A stretch of 12,994 bases of DNA, from NCBI GenBank assembly GCA_027596035.1, contig JADGJA010000663.1, positions 1 through 12,994 of the forward strand, read 5' to 3'. The notes beneath the pieces were generated by a model. It did not search any database and had not been told where the DNA came from. It worked only from the letters and a program-made list of their open reading frames with translations. This document shows positions 1-7,900 of this stretch, piece after piece. The translations under genes and the position numbers were made by a program. Position 1 is the stretch's first letter. The number at the start of each line of letters is the position of its first letter. This DNA comes from Thoreauomyces humboldtii. Lineage: Eukaryota; Chytridiomycota; Chytridiomycetes; Spizellomycetales; Powellomycetaceae.

Positions 1-25
1 GCTTCTCCCTTTCATTTTCTTCCTT

Positions 26-523
26 TCACTCCTGCTTCTCCCTCTGTGCACCGCCCTTCTTCCTCCTCTCCTTGTTGTACCGAGTCGAGTCGCGCACGGC
101 CGCCCTGGCCTTCTTCCACTTGTGCTTGTTCATCTTCTTCCGTCGGCGCTTGAGGATGCTGATGGCGTGGATCGCCACGGGACTGGACGGCTTTGTCGGG
201 TCGGGTCGGACGGTCGTGGCTGCTTCTGCGACGAGTGTCCCGCCCTTCGAAGACGATGTGTCGAAGAAGGCGGCCAGAAGGGCGTCCTTCTGGGTGGATG
301 TGAGGAGTGCGCCGGGAGTTCGATCCAGCGGTGACAGGGAACGGGTGGGCGTGGTGGAGCTTGCGACGGGGGAGCGGGTGAGGAGGGTGGTGGGAAGGAG
401 ACGGACGTTGTTAGGAACGGGAGATGCCGCCGAGGTTGAGGCGTGGCGGAGGAAGGATCGGAGAGCGACTTGACTGTTGCTGATGGCGCCACGCACCGCT
501 GCGCTGTATAGTCGTTGCGACAT
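26..523 (-). CDS. COX24: Mitochondrial small ribosomal subunit protein mS38 (COX24/AURKAIP1 family)
   Basis: This is a single-exon reading frame of 165 aa starting at an ATG (521-523). The C-terminal block at about residues 122-145 has the family signature: an ILKRRRKKMNKHK core followed by a Lys/Arg-rich tail. This very basic motif is what defines mS38, a component of the mitochondrial ribosome small subunit that contacts rRNA; the yeast member, Cox24/Qri5, is needed for mitochondrial translation. The first roughly 35 residues are rich in Ser, Ala and Arg with almost no acidic residues, as expected of a matrix-targeting presequence. The middle (about residues 35-115) is low complexity and poorly conserved in the family. 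No intron is needed. The stop codon lies 25 nt from the window edge, so the 3' end of the transcript is outside. The family call is firm; the function is inferred from family knowledge. Confidence 0.88.
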   Translation of the reverse strand: MSQRLYSAAVRGAISNSQVALRSFLRHASTSAASPVPNNVRLLPTTLLTRSPVASSTTPTRSLSPLDRTPGALLTSTQKDALLAAFFDTSSSKGGTLVAEAATTVRPDPTKPSSPVAIHAISILKRRRKKMNKHKWKKARAAVRDSTRYNKERRKKGGAQREKQE

Positions 524-935
524 TGTTGAGACCGAGACGAGAAGGAAGGGCTTCGAGTGTCGAGGTAGAAATTCTCTGAACGATACCGTAGTGAAAATGT
601 TGCTGTATCCGCCCCCTCCTCCCCCTCCGTTTAGCCTCCAATAAGTCTCGACCTTAGTCGGAGGTAAACCGGAGGCTGTAGGTAGGGCGGGTACAGCACC
701 ATTTCCACTACGGTAGTGAAAGAGGTGCGCTTTTCCTATTGCTTTCCGTCACAGTCACGTCACGCTACGGTAGAAGTTTCGAGCTGAACTACTGTATCGC
801 CGCCAGAAAGAACAGAAGACATCTTCGCCACTCCCTTGCCTCCAACAAAGTGCACATCTTCACGGTTCAACTACATAAATAACATGCCTAAGGAATGGGC
901 AATGTGTCGGGGGGGAGAGAGCAGCAGCCAGCGGG
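524..935. promoter_or_regulatory. Intergenic region upstream of the mS38 gene
   Basis: I see no convincing gene here. It should contain the mS38 promoter (reading leftward). It contains a 13-bp inverted repeat CACTACGGTAGTG (706-718) and related words nearby: CCGTAGTGAAAA at about 585-597 and CTACGGTAG at about 765-773. These could be binding sites for one factor, but no factor can be named. The rest is unremarkable mixed sequence. Confidence 0.4.
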
Positions 936-1610
936 TCAGAGCAGACGAAGGAGAGGTGAGAGAGGTGTCGTTTGTTTCGGCATTTGCCATTGGAATCTTG
1001 CGCACACGGTGTGCCAAACAGGAAGAATCATCGATGTCCACGCGTGGCCGATGGTGAACTTGCGGAACCGGCAACGTCCATAACGCCGACCTCGGCGATA
1101 CCGCATCCAAAGAGCTCGGGTGCCTGGTTTAGGCAGGCACCGACGAGGAGTCCTCCGTTGGAACCACCGTTGAGCGCAAGCTTGGCGGGGGACGTCCACT
1201 TCTCCTTTACGAGGTCCCGTGTCCTCCCTGTCTATCTTACCAGCCATGTGACCGAGAACGCAGGTGTGATGGATATGTTGAAACCGCCGTACCCGTACAG
1301 GAGCGCAGGAGCGTGACATTGCTGCCATCCTCGTGTGTCCTTGCGAGCGATAGTACATGGGCACCTTTGTGCCATCCTTGAACTCGTAAAAGACCAGTCA
1401 AGTCTCCAAGAGAGTCCGCCTGCACATTGCCTGCACACCCTTGGCTTCGGTCTGTCTATACTTGTATGTGGAGTGCTTCATGGTGCCAAGGTCGAACCTG
1501 TAGATCGATCCAGGCGTGATAAAGGAAGAGAAAGAGTAGAAGATCTCATGGTCCTCCTTGCGCCCAGAGACGCTTCCGATGATGACGCCGAGGGGCATAG
1601 ATGCTCTAAC
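936..1610 (-). pseudogene. Decayed prolyl oligopeptidase (S9A peptidase) fragment
   Basis: Reading the minus strand in shifting frames gives consecutive pieces of prolyl oligopeptidase in the right order: GSVSGRKEDHEIFYSF (about 1580-1530), [13 protein letters not shown] (about 1395-1356), [14 protein letters not shown] (about 1303-1262), [17 protein letters not shown] (about 1205-1151, with the catalytic Ser in GGSNGG), [18 protein letters not shown] (about 1130-1076) and [12 protein letters not shown] (about 1066-1031). The breaks are an in-frame TGA at 1398-1400, a frameshift between VPMYYR and the YGYGG block, an internal loss of about 45 codons near 1236, and another frameshift after VGVMD. 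Most of the N-terminal propeller and the C-terminal part carrying the catalytic Asp and His are not recognisable. About 220 of the usual 700 or so codons remain. It cannot encode an active peptidase and is best read as a relic of gene loss or of a duplicated copy. The outer limits are approximate. Confidence 0.85.
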
Positions 1611-1977
1611 GTTTTCTGCCGATCATTTACCAATCTACAGCTGCTTTTCATTCAGAATCAATCGCTGTAAAAGCACCTGTAGACCACTCCTCAACACTTT
1701 CAAAAGGTATGCACAGAATTAGGTATCTGCAAGGGTAGACGTCTATCGTTCAGAGCCAATCCACCGCCAGGCGGCTTCAATGCGAGGAGGTTTCCTTTAG
1801 CGAAGCTGTGCGAGGAGCTTTCCTTTTGTTACGCAACCGCCGCTAGGGCTTAGACCGGGCTTCTCCGTAGAGAGCCCACCCCCCAAAGAACGTACCCTTG
1901 ACATTTCCCTACGCTCTCAGAAGCTCTTCTTCTTCAGGAACTCTGTCTCTTCAACCGTCAAGCGCCTCTCGCTCAAG
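1611..1977 (+). promoter_or_regulatory. Promoter and leader region of the LEA-kinase fusion gene
   Basis: There is no gene in this stretch. It holds an imperfect direct repeat, TGCGAGGAG followed by a T/C-rich word, at 1781-1799 and 1809-1827 (17 of 19 positions equal, 28 bp apart). It also holds an imperfect hairpin at about 1857-1877 (GGGCTTCTC...GAGAGCCC). The last 60-70 bases before the ATG are pyrimidine-rich (CTTCTTCTTC, CTCTGTCTCTTC), as is common in fungal transcription start regions. No TATA box stands out. Confidence 0.4.
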
Positions 1978-4616
1978 ATGATGTCCCTCCGCTGCATCGC
2001 TCGTACCGGCCCTCGGCTCGCCGCAACATCCCTGAGGAGCTCACGGACGCTCCAAAGGTGCCCCATTCGCAACGCTTCCTCGGCTCCCACTCCTGCCCCA
2101 GGGACTCCCAAGCCCCACGATCCTCGCATGGGTCTCGGCACGGCCATCGTCTTCACCGCCGTTGCATCCAGCGTCGCGCTCTTCTGGTACAACGAGCTCG
2201 AGGAGCGAACCGTGGAAGGTATCTCTCCTGCGATCACCACGCAATCTTCCGGTCGATATCTAAGCCTCCTTTTTCTCTCGCAGCCAAGATCGCTGAGGGA
2301 CGGGAAGCAGCAAAGGAGAAGATCGACGCAGCGACCGACATCGCCAAGAGTCAGCTCAACGCCACTGCCGCCGAAGCCTCGACGTACGTGGACGCCGGAA
2401 AGCAGAAGGCAGCCGGACTGGCCGAACAGGCCAAGCAGAAGACGGCCGGCGTCCGTCGGCAGGCCCACGATGCCGCCGACGTCGTCGCTGGAAAGGCAGC
2501 CGACATCAAACACGTCGTCGACGATCAGCTTCACGCCGTGACCAGCAAGGCCGCGAGCGTCAAACAGACTGCGACCGACAAGATCGACGCCGTGAAGGGA
2601 AAGGTGGAGTCCGTCAAAGGCGCTGCCGCCGACAGGATCGACGCTGTGAAGGGAAAGGCGGACTCGGTCAAGGGTGCGGCTGCCGATAAGGCTGCGGACC
2701 TCAAGAAGGCTGCGGGCGACAAGCTTGAGGTCGTCAAGGGACATGTCGACGCTGCCAAGGGATCGGCTGCCGACAAGGCCGCCGACCTGAAGAAGGCTGC
2801 TGCGGACAAGGCCGAGGAGGCCAAGGGAAAGGCTTCTGACTTGAAGAAGGCGGCCGCGGACAAGGTCGATGAGGCCAAGGGAAAAGCCTCTGATCTGAAA
2901 AAGGCTGCTTCGGACAAGGTCGATGAGGCCAAGGGAAAGGCCTCCGACCTCAAGAAGGCCGCGGGCGACAAGGTGGACGAAATCAAAGGAAAGGCTGGCT
3001 CCACCAAGGATGCAGCTGCCGACAAGGCCGCGGAGCTGAAGAAGGCTGCTTCGGAGAAGCTTGACGCCGTGAAGGGGAAGGCTGACTCTGTCAAGGGTGC
3101 GGCGGCCGACAAGGCAGCCGACCTCAAGAAGGCTGCGGGCGACAAGGTGGACGAGGTCAAGGGAAAGGCTGGAGACCTGAAGAAGGCTGCCGGCGACAAG
3201 GTCGATGAAGTCAAGGGAAAGACCGACTCTGCCAAGAGCGCTGCTGCTGACAAGGCCGCTGATCTCAACAAGGCCGCCTCGGACAAGGTGGACGATGTCA
3301 AGGGGAAGGCCGTCTCCGCCAAAGGTGCCGCTGCCGATAAGGCCGCTGAGCTGAAGAAAGCGGCGTCCGACAAGGTCGATGAAGTCAAGGGAAAGGCTGG
3401 AGATGTCAAGGACCAGGCTGCCAAGAAGGTCGACGACGTGAAGAAAGCTGCTGGTGATAAGGCGGAGGACGTCAAAGCCGGCGCCAAGGATTTGAAGAAG
3501 GACGCGACCAACAAGGTCGAAGACGTCAAAAAGAAGGCGGACGGTGCGAAGGAGACCGTCAAGGCAAAGGCTGGCGAGGCAAAGGACAAGGTTAAAGCCG
3601 GAGCAGCTGACCTGAAAGCCAAGGCTGAGCCAGAGCCTTCCACGGAACTGAACCTTGAGCCTCTTGATGAGGACACGCAGGTCGTGTTTGTCCTTGGAGG
3701 TAACAGATATCGCAACGGTGCTTCTCACCATAATGTGTTTCTGATTGCAGTTTGCGGACAACCCTAGGTCCCGGAGCCGGCAAAGGCACCCAATGCGCCA
3801 ACCTCGTGCGTGACTATGACTTCGTCCACCTCTCAGGTAAGCGCGAGAGTGTTCAATATCGTCTTCCGACCATCCTCTTACGCATTCTCGCTGTAGCTGG
3901 AGACCTTCTCCGCGCCGAACAGGACGAGCCAGGATCCAAGACGGGAGAGCTCATCAAGTCGTACATCAAGGACGGAAAGATCGTGCCCATGGAGATCACC
4001 ATCGCCCTCCTCCACAAGGCCATGAAGGAGGCAAAGGCTTCCAGGTTCCTCGTTGACGGATTCCCTCGCAAGATGGACCAGGCTCTCAAGTTCGAAGAAG
4101 CGGTGAGGCGGACGTTCATCAGAGGAATCCATGCGTCTGTTCCGCTATCTGACCTTGATCGTTCATAAATCACAGGTTTGCAAGAGCAAACTCGTCCTTT
4201 ACTTTGAGTGTCCAGAGGAGGAGATGCTCAAGCGACTCTTGAAGCGCGGTACGTCACGCACCCCTCCATCATGTTGCTTCTCCTTACGGTATTGGCTGAC
4301 ATGTCGCCTGGTGGAACCATGTTTTCGGACACAGGCGAGACGAGCGGGCGCGCCGACGACAACATGGACTCCATCAAGAAGCGATTCAAGGTCTTCCAAG
4401 ACACGAGCTACCCCGTGATCGAGTACTACGAGAAGGAGGGCAAGGTGCAGACGGTAAGTTTTATTCCTTATGAAACCTTCGCGCATTGTTCGTTACAAGC
4501 TCTCCCGTTCCTCTGACGCGGGATCCATGTTCGTTTCGTAGGTGTCGTGCAAGCAGTCGGTGACGGACGTCTACAAGCAGACAAAGGGAGCGATAGAGAA
4601 GGAGCTGCAGGTTTAG
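1978..4616 (+). CDS. URA6: Mitochondrial-type LEA-like repeat protein fused to UMP/CMP kinase (URA6 type)
   Basis: Proposed CDS: join(1978..2218, 2284..3699, 3768..3836, 3897..4102, 4176..4248, 4335..4453, 4542..4616), 732 aa, with every intron GT...AG and in phase. Residues 1-37 form a basic Ser/Arg-rich presequence. One hydrophobic segment (GLGTAIVFTAVASSVALFWY) follows at about 52-71. Residues from about 82 to 530 are Ala/Lys/Asp/Gly-rich repeats in 11- and 18-residue units such as AADLKKAAGDK and VDEVKGKA, typical of group-3 LEA amphipathic helices. From about 546 the kinase starts: P-loop GGPGAGKGTQ, AGDLLRAEQ, DGFPRKMDQA and a short LID with RADDN, all as in UMP/CMP kinases, which make UDP/CDP from UMP/CMP with ATP. 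The kinase looks complete. ATG 1981 is an alternative start. Inference: the kinase is tethered to a mitochondrial membrane through a long helical stalk. Skipping the 3767 acceptor gives a LEA-only protein. Confidence 0.82.
2569..3560 (+). repeat. Coding tandem repeat for LEA-like 11/18-residue units
   Basis: This part of the fusion gene is built from degenerate tandem copies of about 33 and 54 nt. They encode units like DLKKAAGDKVDEVKGKAG and ADSVKGAAADK. Eighteen residues equal five turns of an ideal alpha helix, and 11 residues equal about three, so either spacing keeps the charged and Ala faces aligned. The units differ at many third positions, so this is an old or actively diverging array rather than a recent expansion. 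The sequence is stop-free on the opposite strand as well, which creates large antisense reading frames that I do not regard as genes. Confidence 0.75.
3700..3767 (+). other. Intron 2 of the fusion gene with two competing acceptors
   Basis: The donor is GTAACA at 3700. Splicing to the AG at 3766-3767 rebuilds the P-loop (VFVLG-GPGAGKGTQ). A second AG at 3749-3750 has a better pyrimidine context (TGTTTCTGATTGCAG). Its use adds VCGQP and then a TAG stop whose bases are the downstream acceptor itself. Retaining the intron also ends at that TAG. Only one of the three outcomes yields the kinase. Confidence 0.7.
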
Positions 4617-4903
4617 ACTTTCTCCTTTTTATACATATTTTTTAGTTAGGGGTGCGGGGCGGCCGGAATACGAGGAGACCTCTTTTGATGGGCAGAGCAA
4701 GTTTCATGGTATCGTTTCATTCGAAAAGCGAAAAAAAAAAACAGCGGAGCACGGTGGGAGGGGAGCTGAAAAGCTCCATGGTCCCTAGCTCCAAATTCCT
4801 CGTAACGAAGGCAGCTTCTCGGCGATCTTCCGCTTCAAGCCAAGACGACACAGGCTCCTCGTCATCTGTGTCTGGTATAAGGAAGACGAGGATGTCCCGG
4901 GGA
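4617..4903. other. Shared 3' region of two convergent genes
   Basis: The fusion gene (plus) ends at 4616 and the CEP120-like gene (minus) ends at 4904, leaving 287 bp for both 3' untranslated regions. A T-rich stretch follows the kinase stop (about 4620-4645, including ATACATATTTTTTAG), which could serve in polyadenylation. An A-run lies at about 4731-4741. No gene is visible. Overlapping antisense 3' ends are likely. Confidence 0.4.
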
Positions 4904-7900
4904 TCACACAACCATCGGATCGGCATCGTCGTTCCTCGAAAATCGTTCGATCCTTCTCTCCAACTCCCTGACCAACCTGTCCGACTTTGTGTAGACACCG
5001 CTCCTCAACAACGAATCCCTCTCCCTCGTCAACCTCTCCGCCTCCTCCCTCGCCTCGTCGGGATGCAGACGTAACGTTGTCGTCGACGAAGACGCTCGCT
5101 CGTTCTGGCTCCTGCTGAGACTTCGGGCGAGCTTGAGTTCGTCCAGTTCGGTCTGGAGGGCGTTGAGACGGACCCTGTTCTCCGTGGTCTTGTCTCGACT
5201 CTTTCGATGTGGGGACCTGGACGAGTGTGGCGGTGGCGATGAGGTGTGGGGTGGTGGTGCTGGCTGTGGGGACGGGGAAGAGGACGAGGACCGACGTCTT
5301 CGACGTTGGTCGTTCGTGGTGGTGGTGGTGGTGGTGGCGAGGTTGTTGACGGCGGTACCGCTGCGGCGATGGTGATGTTGATGATGATGGCGACCTTCGT
5401 CGTCGGCTTCTCGATCAGCCAACCTACGTTCCAGATCCATCGTCCACCTCGTCCGCGCTGCAGCCAGTTCCCTGAGAGCTCTCGCCCACGCCGTCTTGTA
5501 GTATCTCTTTGACCGTTTCTCGTCGGCCAGCTTCCGGGTGAGGGTCGCCACCTGATCCTCCATGGTTCTCTCGTCCGACGCGGTCGTGGCCTTCTTGGTC
5601 GTCGATGGAGGAGGAGGAAAAGGCGGGGAGGGGTATCGTTGCTGCTTTGCTGTGACGGCCGCCACTTCCGCTTTCGCGTCCAGGAGTTCCTGTCTAGCTG
5701 CGTCTCTCTCCCTGACGGCCTCCGCGACCTTTCTCGCGTCGAGAGTCGCCCGATGTCGACATTCCTCGGCCACCCTTCTGGCCGCATCCCTGGCTTCGTC
5801 CACTCTCCTCGTCGCCTCCCTCTCCCTCTCGGCGACCTCGCCGTCCCGTCTCTCGAGCTGCTTGGCGAGTTCCTGGAGTCTACCCTCCACCTGGGTGAAC
5901 CCGGCCGCCTTCTTCGCCAACGTCTCCTCCCGTTCCCGCTCCCTCGCGGCCCACTCGGTGGCGAGTTGATCCAGGACCGCCGTCTCGCGTTGACGGAGGT
6001 GAGCACGGAACCTTCGTTCCTCCTCGGACCTCCATATCTCGAGTTCGAGGGCCGCCTGGTACTCGGCCGTGGCGTGGATGGGGGTCGTCCCCGTGCTGCT
6101 GCCGGTCGTGGCGACGCTGCCGACGGGACGAGGGCGGGACAGCGAGGGGACGGCAGGGGTGCTGATGGCGTGGGGTGGAGGATGGGGTTTGTTTGGATCG
6201 TTGGAGGACTGGCGGGAGTGCGTGCCCGTCACGACCCCCGACCGGCCCTCCTTTCGTTCGCGAGGAGGCGCCACGGGTGTAGGTTCTACCGGACCCTGTT
6301 CCACGGATCCGAAGTCCTCGAGTGCCAGGATCACCCTCAGATCGGCCAATCGCCTGAGCTGAGTGTCCACTATGGGTTCCAGCATCTCCAGGCTCCGTAT
6401 GGATTGCGTCGTGGTTGGATTATTCGTCGATGGTGGAGTGGTCGGCTTTGCGTCCCACACGGAAAGCATGTGGACCTCTGCGACGCCCAACCTCTGATCC
6501 CTCAGAAACGTGTCTTTCTCCCACATCTCAACACACAATGGAACGTCTGTCAAAAGCTCCTTGAGCCTACGAGGTGCCATCACGAACTCGAAAGCGCAGA
6601 ACGAGTGAGGAAGAAGTATCTCCTCGTTTCCTCCGCCGGTAGTGGTGGTCCCGGGTCCCGAGGGACCGATGGCGAGAGGCGGTTGCGTGGTCGTGGGGAC
6701 CACTGTTCCGAAGGCGGGATACGTGTAACGCATGTACACGGTCGCTGATTTTCGCGACAATCCCAAAAGGGAGCGCAGGTCGATGGAGAAACGGTACTGA
6801 TGCCATCCTTCGTCTCCGTTGGTAGGAACACGTGTTGACGGAGGGACCACCGTTCTGCGAGTCCAGTCTGCCGGGATTTCAGCCTTCTTGGACTGCTCTG
6901 GTTCCCGCGGTCTCGGAGCGTTCCACAGCGGTAGTTCGGCGGCGGGATCACGGGAGGAAGCTCGTTGAGCAGCGGCGGCAGCAGGGACCGCAGGGATGGG
7001 GGGAGAGTGCGGTCGAGAGATGACGGACATGTCGGCGCCAGCGCCGTCGTCCTCTGGCGTGGCAGCCCGGACGGGGGCGGCCGACATGGCGAACGAGGTG
7101 TCCCTCAGAGGGTAGTCGGCCTCGGGTTCATCTGGTGCATCGTCCACAGCCAGAGACAGAGCGACACCGATGGCTGGAACGCGGGCATCGTCGGACATGC
7201 AGAGCTCGTGATCGGGGGTGTACAGCGTGTACATCTTCTCGACGGTGGTGAAGACGTTGAAGTCACCTCTCAGGTCTCGAAGGGCCACGTCGGCGAAACC
7301 GAGAGTCGAGGAACGCTCCTCGTCGTCGTCGCCACCGCTGCGAAGGTGGACGCGTAGAGCTGTCATCTCGTCGATGAAGGTCTGGACGTTGGCTCGAGTT
7401 CCCCTGAGACGGATCGAGACGCGCTCGGCGGGAAAGACGGGCGTGCGGAGGACGGTGAAGGATTCGGTCGAGATGAGGGTGCCGAGGAACGTGAAGGCGA
7501 ACGTGTAGCGTCCAGAGGTTGCGTCCGGGGACAGAAGTTCCAGGTGCTCCGCGAACGCAACGGTGATGCCTAGAACCCACATCTTTCCTTCACCGTCATC
7601 GTTGCCGATCTGGTAGAAGCCTTCCGGATGGAGTTTGACTGGGATGCTGAAGGTTCCCAGCAGAGAGGATCCCTTGTCGGGTGATCCCGTCGGTCGCGGC
7701 TTTGTCGGTGGTGGCTTCGGTGGATTGGCTGGTGAAGATGAAGATAAGAATCAGCAGGATGAAGGTGAAGGTTGACCATCATGTATGAAAGACGCAAGCG
7801 CAGAGGCCTCGCTTCGTTCGGTGTTGTGGGGAGCCGCGCTTCGCGCGGCCGAGAGGGGATCCCTCGCTTCGCTCGGGGTGGTGTTTGGGCGCGCTCCGCG

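Noticed and set aside
936..1364. 142-codon minus-strand frame as a real small gene
   Set aside because: It contains only one segment in the true prolyl oligopeptidase frame; the neighbouring conserved motifs are in the other two frames, which is the pattern of a decayed gene.
1917..3761. Long antisense reading frame (614 codons) and a second antisense frame (2531-3715) opposite the LEA repeats
   Set aside because: They mirror the repeat unit composition of the plus-strand gene. The plus strand has a spliced product with recognisable domains at both ends, while the antisense proteins show only Leu/Val/Gly or Ser/Ala/Phe repeats and no known family.
2058..3767. Unspliced 569-codon plus-strand frame as the full LEA gene
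   Set aside because: It starts out of frame with the presequence exon and ends inside an intron. Splicing at 2219-2283 and 3700-3767 gives a coherent N-terminus and restores the kinase P-loop. The shortened product is kept only as an alternative isoform.
5029..6748. Large frames overlapping the CEP120 coding exon (325 codons minus, 369 codons plus)
   Set aside because: They are open by composition bias of GC-rich Arg/Ser-coding DNA, and match no family. The CEP120 frame explains the interval along its whole length.
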